A DNA stretch of 64,000 bases, from NCBI RefSeq assembly GCF_002078015.1, contig NZ_LWBP01000178.1:58855-122854 (forward strand), given 5' to 3'. The notes beneath the pieces are model-generated. The model ran no database searches. It saw only the letters and a program-made list of their open reading frames with translations, and had not been told where the DNA came from. The position numbers and the translations under genes were made by a program. Position 1 is the stretch's first letter. Each line of letters opens with the position of its first letter. Below are positions 27,154-35,992 of this stretch, piece after piece. This stretch comes from Niastella populi. GTDB lineage: Bacteria > Bacteroidota > Bacteroidia > Chitinophagales > Chitinophagaceae.

Positions 27154-30126
27154 TTAAAACGGGATCTTATTGCCCGTTGCGCGGCGTAAATTGAACCGGT
27201 GTATATCGATGCTGAACGATATTTTTTTGAAGAAAGAATTTTCATCGGGCACGGTTTTCAGGTTGTCCCTGAATTCCTTACTGTACAACACCGGCGCATA
27301 TACATGTACCAGGTCTTTGAACAGGGTAAGCTGTACGCCGGCCACATACAGGAAACGGCTGGTGGCCGCATCTTTTTTCCATGCATCGGCATAGGTGCCC
27401 GCGTCGAAGAAGATCTTTACCGGCAGGTTCACCGGTAACAATCCCTGTGGTAGCGTAGTGCTCAGGTTCAGCGACGCGATCCAGTTATCGCTGCGGCCCT
27501 GTAAACCCTGGAACAGATCGGTGCGTAATTTCAATCCACCATCGCGCACCATTATCTGCTGGCCCGGCAACCCGCTCTGTTCATTGCGGCCGATAAAATA
27601 ATTGCTGTACGTATAATCTTCATTGCCCCGCACCGCGGTGAGCTTGGGTTGATATACCAGCGTGCTGAATTGTTTCGAAAGCGTTTTCTCGCCTATATAC
27701 CCAAACTTCGCGGCAAACACGCGCATTTGCAAACCACCATAGCCGGAATAATTAAAAAAGTAATTGGCCGTGGCCGAAGCACGGTAAAAGCCTTCGCCCT
27801 GTTGCAGTTGCAACTGCGCATCGTAAGGATATAATGTGCGGTAGTCGGCAAAATTGAACGTGAGCTGGTTAAGGTACCTGCTGGTTGTTTTGCCTTCGGT
27901 AGGATAAAACCCGCCATCGTCGCTTTTCAACACATACCTGAAGTTATTTTCCCAAATAAAAAAGGTGCGCCATTCGAGCCATTTATCCACACTGCTGCGT
28001 ACATTTTTATTATTGAACGTAACCCGCAGGGCCGGCGCCACTTTGTAAAAACCGTTATGTATTTTTTTACCCAAACTATCGGTGCCTTCGCGGGTGTTGA
28101 AATGCGCACCGCTTACCGACAGATCGATCTTATCGAATGTTTTGTTTGGACGCCAGGTATAACCGATACGGCCTAGTCCTGTAAGGTCCTTACTGCCGAA
28201 GGCATACATGGGTGTAAAAATGTATTGCAGTTTATGTGCAGGGAAAGTATAATTATGCAGCACCGCACCGAACATGAACTTATCGTAGCTGTTGTACCCT
28301 ATGGCCGGCATCCAGTTGAGATAACTTACGCTGTCATAATTTTTAAAGGAGAACAGGAACACCGGCTTCCACTTTTTGCGCACGATGGGGTTGATGCCGC
28401 CTTTTTGCTGCAGCGAATCGAAGAACGACTGCACCGCTTTGCCATCGCCCACCGTAAAGCTTTTTTGAAAATCGTGCGGATAAGGATGTTTGAACTGCCA
28501 CTGCCGGTAATACGCCTGCATACAGCTATCGAACCGCTGCCGGCCCATGGCGTTTTCAAGACGCTGTACCATCAAACCCGTTTTCAGGTAAGTGACCACC
28601 ATATAGTTCACCGAAGTAAGATCGGCCGAATGTGTTGCCACCGGCTGGTCTTTTTTGATCTTTGCCAGTGCATCGACAGCCAGTTCTTCAAGATCATCGG
28701 GTACCCTTTTTTGTACCCATTTGCCATAGGGCGGCCCGGGGTATTTGATGGCTTTGTACCGCCTGTCGTAATATGAGTTCACGCCTTCATCCATCCACGG
28801 ATATGCGCGTTCGTTGCTGGCGAGAATACCGTAAAACCAGTTATGGCCCACTTCATGCCCGATGGTCATATCCAGTTGTTTTTCATCCATCCCCGGCGAT
28901 ATACTCGTTATGGTAGGATATTCCATACCGCCCTGAAAACCCATTTTGGCTTCTACCACACTTACTACATTGTAAGGGTACTCGCCAATGGCGTTCGATC
29001 TGAAATGCACGGCGTCTTTTATATATTGTATGGATTGATTCCAGGACCTGCTTTTTGCCGAACGGTAAAAGCTCATGGCCTGCACTACCCGGCCCGATGC
29101 CAGTTGAATGGTATCCTGTTTTACGAAAAAGGCCGAATCGGCAAACCAGGCAAAATCGTGGATGTTATTTTGTTTGTATTGAAGTGTTTTGAAGGTTTGG
29201 GGAACACGGGAAGCGCCCCGGGTATTTTGAACAGTTTGTGGTTTGTTGTTTGTGGTTTGTGGTTGTTCCTTTGCCAATTGCCTATTGTCCGTTGCCGACT
29301 GCCCTTTCCGCTTTGCCGCTTTCAACGCCCTGGCTTTTTCTATGGCAATCTGTTTTCGCTCCGCTGCCGATGGCCGTTTGCCGTTTGCCGTTTCACGTTT
29401 CACGTTTGCCGATTCCTCAGGCTCCCTGGAAATATAGTGTTCCCTTTCTTTCAACCAGGTCTTTTCTTTTTCGTTCTGCAGCTCGCCGGTGGCCGCTACC
29501 ACATACCCTTCCGGAACGGTGATGCGCACGTCAAAGCTGCCAAAATCGCTGTAAAATTCGCCCTGGTCAAGGTAGGGCATCGGGTGCCAGCCGTTACGGT
29601 CGTATACCGCCGGTTTGGGATACCATTGTGTTACCTGGTAGGAATGGCCGGTATGACCGCCCCGCGAAAAATTCGCCGGCAGTTTTACATGAAAAGGCGT
29701 AGTTATTTCTGTTGCCTGGTTCGGCAGCAACGGCGCCGCCAGGTTTACTTTTACGATATCGATGTATTGGGGATGATCTTCGGTTTTCAGCGTATTATTG
29801 GCCACCCTGAAATCGAGGCGGTTGATATAACCTCTTTGTTCGCGGTTGGAAAAATAGAATTTCGTTTCGCCGTTTTCCAGCGACTGGTCGGTAAAGGCCG
29901 TTTTATCGTTCTTGAACGCATTGGGCCATAAATGAAACCAGATGAAACGAAGCGTATCGGGCGAATGATTGATATACCGCAGCTTTAAAAAACCTTCCAG
30001 CGTATGTTCGGTATCGTTTAGCGATACATCGATGGTATAATGCACTTCCTGTTGCCAGTAGGCGTTTTGAGCAACAACCTGTAGTCGCACAACTGTAACA
30101 AGTAGTAGAAGGTAAAAATGTTTCAT
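27154..30126 (-). CDS. M1 family metallopeptidase fused to a C-terminal outer-membrane barrel-like domain
   Basis: 990 aa with a signal peptide (cut near VVAQ, residue 20). An N-terminal beta domain is followed by the zinc peptidase: GGMEYP (399-404) and HEVGH at 424-428 with third ligand E447 (HExxH-x18-E). The M1 part ends near residue 600. The remaining ~390 residues are rich in alternating aromatic/polar strands and end in KIPF, a terminal Phe as in outer-membrane barrels (for example NYFFNYSGYGGLQMRVFAA and FKKISFSIDIHRFNLRR). Residues 240-302 are a Lys/Gln/Thr-rich insertion absent from the paralogue next door, encoded by the same word repeats that occur between genes. It is probably a surface or periplasmic aminopeptidase anchored by its barrel. 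Confidence 0.85.
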   Translation of the reverse strand: MKHFYLLLLVTVVRLQVVAQNAYWQQEVHYTIDVSLNDTEHTLEGFLKLRYINHSPDTLRFIWFHLWPNAFKNDKTAFTDQSLENGETKFYFSNREQRGYINRLDFRVANNTLKTEDHPQYIDIVKVNLAAPLLPNQATEITTPFHVKLPANFSRGGHTGHSYQVTQWYPKPAVYDRNGWHPMPYLDQGEFYSDFGSFDVRITVPEGYVVAATGELQNEKEKTWLKEREHYISREPEESANVKRETANGKRPSAAERKQIAIEKARALKAAKRKGQSATDNRQLAKEQPQTTNNKPQTVQNTRGASRVPQTFKTLQYKQNNIHDFAWFADSAFFVKQDTIQLASGRVVQAMSFYRSAKSRSWNQSIQYIKDAVHFRSNAIGEYPYNVVSVVEAKMGFQGGMEYPTITSISPGMDEKQLDMTIGHEVGHNWFYGILASNERAYPWMDEGVNSYYDRRYKAIKYPGPPYGKWVQKRVPDDLEELAVDALAKIKKDQPVATHSADLTSVNYMVVTYLKTGLMVQRLENAMGRQRFDSCMQAYYRQWQFKHPYPHDFQKSFTVGDGKAVQSFFDSLQQKGGINPIVRKKWKPVFLFSFKNYDSVSYLNWMPAIGYNSYDKFMFGAVLHNYTFPAHKLQYIFTPMYAFGSKDLTGLGRIGYTWRPNKTFDKIDLSVSGAHFNTREGTDSLGKKIHNGFYKVAPALRVTFNNKNVRSSVDKWLEWRTFFIWENNFRYVLKSDDGGFYPTEGKTTSRYLNQLTFNFADYRTLYPYDAQLQLQQGEGFYRASATANYFFNYSGYGGLQMRVFAAKFGYIGEKTLSKQFSTLVYQPKLTAVRGNEDYTYSNYFIGRNEQSGLPGQQIMVRDGGLKLRTDLFQGLQGRSDNWIASLNLSTTLPQGLLPVNLPVKIFFDAGTYADAWKKDAATSRFLYVAGVQLTLFKDLVHVYAPVLYSKEFRDNLKTVPDENSFFKKISFSIDIHRFNLRRATGNKIPF
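29223..29411. repeat. Word-repeat insertion inside the M1 peptidase gene
   Basis: On the plus strand this stretch has TTTGTGGTTTGTTGTTTGTGG words at 29235-29265, ATTGCC/GTTGCC words at about 29272-29310, and TTTGCCG/TTTCACG words at 29374-29411. The same TTTCACG/TTTGCCG and TTTGTTG words lie between genes at 45057-45113. The insertion is in frame (about 63 codons, residues 240-302). Confidence 0.75.
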
Positions 30127-30130
30127 TTTG

Positions 30131-30262
30131 GTGAATAGTAAATAGTCAATGGTCGATAGTTGTTCAGTTATTCAGTTCTTAACTCCAGGGTTCACAACTA
30201 CATCCGAACCTCCCAAACTCAATAACTCAATAACAGAACAACTGAATAACTGAATAACTTGT
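30131..30262. repeat. Word repeats between the two M1 genes
   Basis: The 153-bp gap has AATAGTAAATAGTCAATGG words at its left side and AACTGAATAACTGAATAACT 8-bp words at 30236-30260. No promoter match is seen, so the downstream M1 gene may rely on read-through from 31848. Confidence 0.5.
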
Positions 30263-30279
30263 AAAAGAAGCCAGTACAG

Positions 30280-31848
30280 TTACAATTTTCCTTCTTTGTC
30301 CAATAAAGCGAAATAAGTATCTAAATTCCTCCCACTAACTTCTTCCAGCTCCTTTTTAAAATCTTCGGGTTGCGGATGTTTGAACTGCCATTTCGCAAAG
30401 TATGACTGCAATGCTTTATCAATCACATCACGGCCCAGTTCCGTTTCCATTTTGTGCATCCATGTGGCTGTTTTTAGATAAACAACGATCCCATAATCGT
30501 CTTTATTGGTAAAACCTGTTGAAGCGGTGCTGATCGGCTTATCTGCCGGCACCGACCGTAATACCTCGTAGATCCTTTCCTGGAACGCTGAATCGGGCAG
30601 CTCTTTTATATAAGGGGGTATCATGGGGCCCAACACGCTGTTGCTGCGGTACTTCTCCGCTTCATACCTGAACTGGAAATAGGTATTCAGCCCTTCATCC
30701 ATCCACGGGTGATCGCGTTCGTTACTGCCGAGGATGCCATAAAACCAGTTATGTCCTACCTCGTGTGTGATCACCGCATCCATTTCTTCTTCTTTTGCGT
30801 TCGGACTGGTGATCAATGTGATCATGGGGTATTCCATACCGCCCGACGACAGGTTGCTGGGTCCTTCCACCGCCTGTACCACCGGGTACGGGTATTTGCC
30901 TATCCATTGTGAATAATGGCGAACCGCGTCTTTTATATAGCTGATGCTGTTCTTCCAGGTTTTGTTACCCGATGTTTGTCCGTAAGAAAATACATCGATG
31001 GTATCGTCCTGCGTCAGTTGCAGGGTATCGTAGCGGATCACATAATCCTTACCGGCAAACCACGCGAAATCGTGGATGCGCTCGCCGTAGTATTGCAGGG
31101 TTTTCCGTTTTCCGGGTGTGGTGGTTTTGTAGGTGACCGCTTTTTCGTTCTTACTGTTTTGCAACCCGATCTGTTTGTATTTGTCCAGCTCGGGCTGGGT
31201 TTGCAGGGTGCCGGTAGCGCCTACTACATATTCTGCCGGCACGGTAATATCCACTTTAAAACTGCCGAATTCGCTATAAAATTCGCCCTGGTCGAGGTAG
31301 GGGAATGCATGCCAGCCCTTGCGGTCATATACAGCCGGTTTGGGGTACCACTGGCAAACCATAAACTGCTGGCCGTTGTAGCCCGACCGTGAATAGTAGT
31401 TCGGCAGCTTTACATAGAACGGCGTGGCAATGGTCAACTGTTTGCCGGGTAACAGGGGCTGCGACAGTACCAGCTTTATCATGTCGATGTGGGCGGTATC
31501 GCTTTCGGTAGCGGCGGGTTGGCCGTTTATGGTAAACCGCAGGCTATCGATAAAACCGGGCTCGTTGGAGGTTGTTTTTTTAGTATTGGTTTTATCGGCC
31601 GCCAGTTGTTTGGCAAAGGCGGTGTTTTTGTTCCGGTAGGCGTTGGGCCATAAATGGAACCAGATATAACGAAGTGTATCGGGCGAATGATTGATATAGT
31701 CAACCGACAGATCGCCTTTCAGGCTATGTTTTTTATCGTTCAGCGCTACCTGTATGTTATAGCGTACTTCCTGCTGCCAGTAATTGTCCTGGGCTATGGC
31801 CTGCGTACAGATGGCCGAAATAAACAGTAGAAGGTAAAATCGTTTCAT
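30280..31848 (-). CDS. M1 family metallopeptidase (short paralogue)
   Basis: From the ATG at 31848 the protein has 522 aa with a signal peptide (MKRFYLLLFISAICTQAIAQ). An in-frame ATG 12 nt upstream is possible. Catalytic residues are GGMEYP (336-341), HEVGH (362-366) and E385, the exact M1 spacing. It ends (FALLDKEGKL) right after the peptidase's helical part, so it lacks the barrel of its neighbour and should be a soluble periplasmic aminopeptidase. It also lacks the Lys/Gln-rich insertion: here ATGTLQTQPELDKYKQIGL leads with only a short linker to RIHDFAWFAG. The two genes arose by duplication and lie in tandem. Confidence 0.9.
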   Translation of the reverse strand: MKRFYLLLFISAICTQAIAQDNYWQQEVRYNIQVALNDKKHSLKGDLSVDYINHSPDTLRYIWFHLWPNAYRNKNTAFAKQLAADKTNTKKTTSNEPGFIDSLRFTINGQPAATESDTAHIDMIKLVLSQPLLPGKQLTIATPFYVKLPNYYSRSGYNGQQFMVCQWYPKPAVYDRKGWHAFPYLDQGEFYSEFGSFKVDITVPAEYVVGATGTLQTQPELDKYKQIGLQNSKNEKAVTYKTTTPGKRKTLQYYGERIHDFAWFAGKDYVIRYDTLQLTQDDTIDVFSYGQTSGNKTWKNSISYIKDAVRHYSQWIGKYPYPVVQAVEGPSNLSSGGMEYPMITLITSPNAKEEEMDAVITHEVGHNWFYGILGSNERDHPWMDEGLNTYFQFRYEAEKYRSNSVLGPMIPPYIKELPDSAFQERIYEVLRSVPADKPISTASTGFTNKDDYGIVVYLKTATWMHKMETELGRDVIDKALQSYFAKWQFKHPQPEDFKKELEEVSGRNLDTYFALLDKEGKL

Positions 31849-31875
31849 GATGAATGTCAATTAGCTAATGTGATA

Positions 31876-31991
31876 ATTCGATAATTCGATAATGAATTAT
31901 ATGCCTAAGCAGCAATATACCACATTGTTCCTCTGTATTCTTGTATTTGTATTTCAATATCAAATCATCACATTATCAAATTATCACATTA
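31876..31991. repeat. GATAATTC and ATTATCAAATTATCACATT word repeats
   Basis: GATAATTCGATAATTCGATAATG at about 31872-31894 and CAAATCATCACATTATC plus AAATTATCACATT at 31960-31991. The second copy nearly repeats the sequence found at 7973-7989. Between them is TGTATTCTTGTATTTGTATTTC, related to the GAATAC separators. Confidence 0.55.
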
Positions 31992-33401
31992 ACGTCCTTT
32001 CCCTGAAAATATGATCCGCAGCGTATACACCATGATCTTGAAATCGAGCGCCAGGGAAATATTTTCTATATAGATCAGGTCGTACTTCATCCGTTTGATC
32101 ATATCGTCTACATTTTCCGCATACCCGAACTGCACCATGCCCCAGGAGGTAAGTCCCGGTTTTACCTTTAACAGGTACGAGTAATACGGCACCTGTTCAT
32201 GGATCTGGTTTATATAATAAGCCCGTTCGGGTCTTGGTCCCACCAGGCTCATTTCACCTTTTATGATATTCCATAACTGGGGCAGTTCATCGAGGCGCCA
32301 TTTACGCATGATGCGGCCCCAGGGCGTAACCCGGGGGTCGGTGGCGGAAGATAACTGCGGACCGTTCTTTTCGGCCGGGTGGTACATACTCCGGAATTTA
32401 TAGATCCGGAATTTCCTGCCCTTGTACCCTACCCGCTCCTGCGAGTACAACACGGGCCCCGGTGATGATAGTTTAACCCTTATGAGCACATAGATCATCA
32501 GCGGTAACAGGAATATAAACCCGATAAGGGCGATGGCAACGTCAAGCACCCGTTTTATGTTCTGTTGCCATTGCGGCATCAGGCCCGATTTTATATCGGT
32601 GAGCATGGCCCCGAACACGCTGCTTGTTTTTACCGATCCCGACAAAATATCCAGCACATCAGGTACGATCTTCACTTCCACATCCATTTCGCTCAGGCGG
32701 TCGACGATCTTTTCCACTTGTTTCTCTTCTTCTTTCTCCAACGCTATCACCACTGCATGAATGTTGCGTTCATGGATCACTTTTTCCATATCGCGCAGCC
32801 AGCCATGCCAGGGTATGTGATGACTGATACCATTGGGTTCGCCGGCGCTTATAAAACCGGTGTAATGATAACCGGCGGTTCGCAGCCCGTCGCGGGTATC
32901 CAAAAATATGCGCTCGGCAATGCTGTTTCCGCCAATCAATAAGGTATTGAAACGCAAAGCCCCCTGCACCAATTGATTTTTCACCCGGTTCAATAAAAAG
33001 TTGCGGCCTATCCAGGTGAAGAACAGCTGGGCAGCCACATAAGACGATAGTGCTTTATAATAATAGGTGTATTGCGTTTGCGGGTCATTGATCACGATGG
33101 CAAAGAAGATGATGGTACAGCCTATGAGGCAGCAAAGCAGGGTGACGATGAATTCAGATAACCGCGATTTGCGGTAGAGGTTGTTATAGGCGCCTACCAG
33201 CGCATAAAAGATGATCCAGGTAACGGGTATCAGGGTTACCCCCCACCAGAAGCGGTTATTGAGGTAAGGGTAGTTGTCGATAATGGTATCTTCATGCAAC
33301 AACAGCCGTCGCGAAAAGTACAAAACGATCCAGGCCAATATGGCTGCCAAAAAATCGCTTAGCAGGTACCAGGTACTATGGATACGTTTAACAGACGGCA
33401 T
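31989..33401 (-). CDS. Polyprenyl glycosylphosphotransferase (WcaJ-type sugar transferase)
   Basis: Transfers a sugar-1-phosphate to undecaprenyl phosphate to start exopolysaccharide synthesis. The 470-aa protein has four N-terminal TM helices (about 10-130), a CoA-binding-like domain (about 140-250, NTLLIGGNSIAE), a further TM helix (VALIGFIFLLPLMIYVLI) and the catalytic domain with SQERVGYKGRKFRIYKFRSM, WRLDELPQLWNIIKGEMSLV and GPRPE, all diagnostic. The gene starts 8 bp after the oxidoreductase stop, so they form an operon: the NAD-dependent step may supply the sugar nucleotide used here. Confidence 0.93.
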   Translation of the reverse strand: MPSVKRIHSTWYLLSDFLAAILAWIVLYFSRRLLLHEDTIIDNYPYLNNRFWWGVTLIPVTWIIFYALVGAYNNLYRKSRLSEFIVTLLCCLIGCTIIFFAIVINDPQTQYTYYYKALSSYVAAQLFFTWIGRNFLLNRVKNQLVQGALRFNTLLIGGNSIAERIFLDTRDGLRTAGYHYTGFISAGEPNGISHHIPWHGWLRDMEKVIHERNIHAVVIALEKEEEKQVEKIVDRLSEMDVEVKIVPDVLDILSGSVKTSSVFGAMLTDIKSGLMPQWQQNIKRVLDVAIALIGFIFLLPLMIYVLIRVKLSSPGPVLYSQERVGYKGRKFRIYKFRSMYHPAEKNGPQLSSATDPRVTPWGRIMRKWRLDELPQLWNIIKGEMSLVGPRPERAYYINQIHEQVPYYSYLLKVKPGLTSWGMVQFGYAENVDDMIKRMKYDLIYIENISLALDFKIMVYTLRIIFSGKGR

Positions 33402-33409
33402 GTATAGGG

Positions 33410-34384
33410 TTACACAATAATATTATTGTTTTTGATCTTTTGTAATATCTGGTGTGCTACATCCATGGCCCGGTACCCGTCTACCTCCGAAACCCGGGTA
33501 GGGGTATTGTTCAGGATGGCATCGCGGAATGATTCCAGTTCCTGTTTTATGGCATTCACTTCCGGCACCAGGGGGTTCACAACGGCAATCGTTTTTTTGC
33601 CATGTAAAGTATCCAGATCGAAGGAAAAGGCGTCAATGTCCTGTGGCGACTTCAATTTTATGATTTCAGTCTTCTTGTTCAAAAAGTCGATCCCAATGTA
33701 AGCATCTTTCTGGAATAACCGCATTTTTCGCATTTTCTTCATGGAAATACGGCTCGAGGTGAGGTTGGCCACACAGCCATTGTTGAATTCGATGCGAACA
33801 TTGGCAATATCGGGGGTATCGGTCATTACCGCCACGCCGCTGGCCGAGATCTGTTTTACCTCGCTTTTTACCAGGTTCAAAATGATGTCGATGTCGTGGA
33901 TCATGAGGTCGAGGATCACGCTTACCTCGGTACCCCTAACATTGAACTGCGCCAGGCGGTGCACTTCTATGAACATGGGGCTCAGGTCCATACCCTTTAC
34001 CGCCAGGAAAGCGGGGTTGAACCGCTCCACATGCCCTACCTGCAGTTTTATCTGCGATTCCTTTACCAGGTTCACCAGTTCCTGGGCTTCCTGCATGGTA
34101 TGGGCCATGGGTTTTTCCAGGAAAACGTGTTTCCCCTTGCGGATGGCCATTTTGGCCAGGTTGAAATGATATTGAGTGGGAGCAATTACGTCGATCACGT
34201 CAACGGCATCGATCAGCCGTTCAGCATCCAGAAAGCGGGGGATCTGATATTTGGCAGCAACGTCCTGCGCGGCATCATCGGAAGGGTCGAAAAAGCCAAC
34301 CACTTCCACCTCCTTGATCTCTTTCCAGTTATTGAGATGAAATTTTCCAAGATGACCTACGCCGAATACACCGATCTTTAGCAT
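33410..34384 (-). CDS. Gfo/Idh/MocA family oxidoreductase
   Basis: A 324-aa NAD(P)-dependent sugar dehydrogenase-type enzyme. The Rossmann motif GVFGVGHLGKFHL is at residues 5-17, EKPMAHTMQEAQEL (about 95-108) carries the conserved EKP Lys, and the second domain (120-300) has VGHVERFNPA and LDLMIHDIDIILNL with the conserved His-Asp. It resembles UDP-sugar 3-dehydrogenases of surface polysaccharide routes (WlbA-like), but the substrate is unproved. It has a promoter -7 box 18 bp upstream and probably shares an mRNA with the sugar transferase. Confidence 0.9.
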   Translation of the reverse strand: MLKIGVFGVGHLGKFHLNNWKEIKEVEVVGFFDPSDDAAQDVAAKYQIPRFLDAERLIDAVDVIDVIAPTQYHFNLAKMAIRKGKHVFLEKPMAHTMQEAQELVNLVKESQIKLQVGHVERFNPAFLAVKGMDLSPMFIEVHRLAQFNVRGTEVSVILDLMIHDIDIILNLVKSEVKQISASGVAVMTDTPDIANVRIEFNNGCVANLTSSRISMKKMRKMRLFQKDAYIGIDFLNKKTEIIKLKSPQDIDAFSFDLDTLHGKKTIAVVNPLVPEVNAIKQELESFRDAILNNTPTRVSEVDGYRAMDVAHQILQKIKNNNIIV

Positions 34385-34401
34385 ACATACATTTAATGGC
34401 G

Positions 34402-34409
34402 CAAAGATA
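34402..34409 (-). promoter_or_regulatory. -7 box of the oxidoreductase/sugar transferase operon
   Basis: Minus-strand TATCTTTG fits TAnnTTTG exactly and lies 18 bp before the ATG at 34384. No TTG is found 19-21 nt further upstream. Confidence 0.5.
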
Positions 34410-34459
34410 ACGGGATGAACCCGTTAATCATAACATCCTGAAATTAAAAGGCTGCCCGG

Positions 34460-35221
34460 CTATCTTAAAAATGCCGACCGGCTCGTATAGGCGGTCGTTG
34501 GGTGATAAATAAACAGGCAGCTGCCTTCTTTCAACAGGTCGATCAGCGGCTGCGATACCTCGGGCGCTACCGCGGGGCACCCCCAGCTACGGCCGATATA
34601 CCCCTGGCTTTCAATCAATCCTTCGCAAACATAATCGGCCCCGTGGATCACGATGCCGCGGCGCATAGCCCCGTCGTTGATGCCCCTTTCCATGCCCTGC
34701 AACCGCAGCGAATAGCCGTTGCTGCCCTGGTAGGCCGGACCAGTTACATAAAAACCCAGACTGCTTTTATTGGAAGAGATCTTATTGCTGAATGAAGTGG
34801 CGTTCAGTTTACCCGTTTTCATCCCATGCGCCACATAGGTATTGTATACCAGCTGGTACGTGTTCAGGTCTATAACGTACATGCGCTTGGCGTTGCTGGG
34901 TTGACTGAAATCAACGATCGCCAGCAGGTTATCTTTTATATGACGGGTTTTTACCAGTTTGGCCATTCCTTTTAAGGCCATGGTAAATACCTTTTTCGAC
35001 AGGCCGGCCGCTTTCAGGTGCAGGCTGTCGTACACACTCAGTTTGCCTGAAATGGAGAAATAGGAATTGCCGTTGGGCGCTGTGGATGTATCGGAAATGG
35101 GGTGATAACCCGTTCTGCTACCCGCTTTTGCAGGGGTAACTGAAGAATTGAACGCTACAATGCCTGCCAACAGGTACAGGTATAGCCGTTTTCCCGGTTT
35201 TACGATTAATGGTTGTCGCAT
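34460..35221 (-). CDS. Murein L,D-transpeptidase catalytic domain protein (YkuD_2-like)
   Basis: A periplasmic protein that probably acts on peptidoglycan cross-links. I choose the ATG at 35221 (MRQPLIVKPGKRLYLYLLAGIVAF), which opens with a signal peptide ending near PAKA and gives 253 aa; a longer frame to 35359 adds 46 residues that do not look like a secretion signal. The catalytic part has FYVTGPAYQGSNGYSLRLQG, GIVIHGADYV (His) and RSWGCPAVAPE with the active Cys. The SWGCPA motif and overall length match PF13645-type proteins. It is alone on its strand here. Confidence 0.85.
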   Translation of the reverse strand: MRQPLIVKPGKRLYLYLLAGIVAFNSSVTPAKAGSRTGYHPISDTSTAPNGNSYFSISGKLSVYDSLHLKAAGLSKKVFTMALKGMAKLVKTRHIKDNLLAIVDFSQPSNAKRMYVIDLNTYQLVYNTYVAHGMKTGKLNATSFSNKISSNKSSLGFYVTGPAYQGSNGYSLRLQGMERGINDGAMRRGIVIHGADYVCEGLIESQGYIGRSWGCPAVAPEVSQPLIDLLKEGSCLFIYHPTTAYTSRSAFLR

Positions 35222-35596
35222 GGAATCCGTTCCCGCATTTTTACGATAGATCGATGAAACCAGGTCATCATCTATCCGGTACAGAAATAATGAACGAGGA
35301 TCAATGGGCAACAGGTAAAATGCAATAAGCAAAGCTTTACGTTCTGGCTTCCCTGCCAATCGATCTGCTATTCTTTATCAATACCACTCCCCGGAGCCAC
35401 CCTTTTTCAATTACACTTAAGACAATTCCGGTGGAGGTATCTTTAAAAATAGCCATTTTCAGCAACAATAATCAGTCCGGGAATGTCCAAACGACATATT
35501 AACGATTGTCGTAAACCGTTTTCAACTTTTAAACAGCCTTGTTTTGCGGGAAAATGTGAATAACTTTTGAACCGGGATCCGGCACCCCGGCCCCTG

Positions 35597-35992
35597 CTAG
35601 GTCGATTTGTCTTTGTTGAACAGGTAATTCACCACAACGTAGAAAAACCCAAATACATTGGCGGTGGTGGTAGTGATAAGGGCGATCAGCACCCCGTCGG
35701 AAAGGGTGATCTTTTTACGGCCGCACTGGATCACGATGGCCAGTACAATGAACATCCATAAAACGGTAATGAAGAACAGGCGCTGGCTGAAGATCTTTCG
35801 CGCTTTGTTATCGTCTATCAGCCGTTTCAACTGGGCCTTGGTGAACTCGGCATTCAGTACCTCCACCTCTTCGGCATTTGCATCCTTGATATTCACCCGT
35901 TCATCTGCCGGTTCATCGAGTTTGGGCTGTAAAAGGTCCTTTACCTCGCTTTCCGAGGCACGACCAGGATGAGACGGCGGCGTTTTCATCAT
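35597..35992 (-). CDS. Two-TM membrane protein, putative toxin partner of the Panacea protein
   Basis: 131 aa. The N-terminal 70 residues are charged and helical, with EVEVLNAEFTKAQLKRLIDD. Two TM helices follow (about 72-90 and 100-124) joined by a short GRKKITLSDG loop, then a short basic tail. No known family is recognised. Its ATG overlaps the stop of the SocA-like gene by four bases (ATGA), so the two are translationally coupled. In characterised Panacea systems the partner is a toxin, and some are membrane proteins; assigning that role here is inference from position and topology. Confidence 0.65.
   Translation of the reverse strand: MMKTPPSHPGRASESEVKDLLQPKLDEPADERVNIKDANAEEVEVLNAEFTKAQLKRLIDDNKARKIFSQRLFFITVLWMFIVLAIVIQCGRKKITLSDGVLIALITTTTANVFGFFYVVVNYLFNKDKST

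Noticed and set aside
34460..35359. Longer L,D-transpeptidase start at 35359
   Set aside because: The extra 46 residues do not form a signal peptide, whereas the ATG at 35221 begins one directly.
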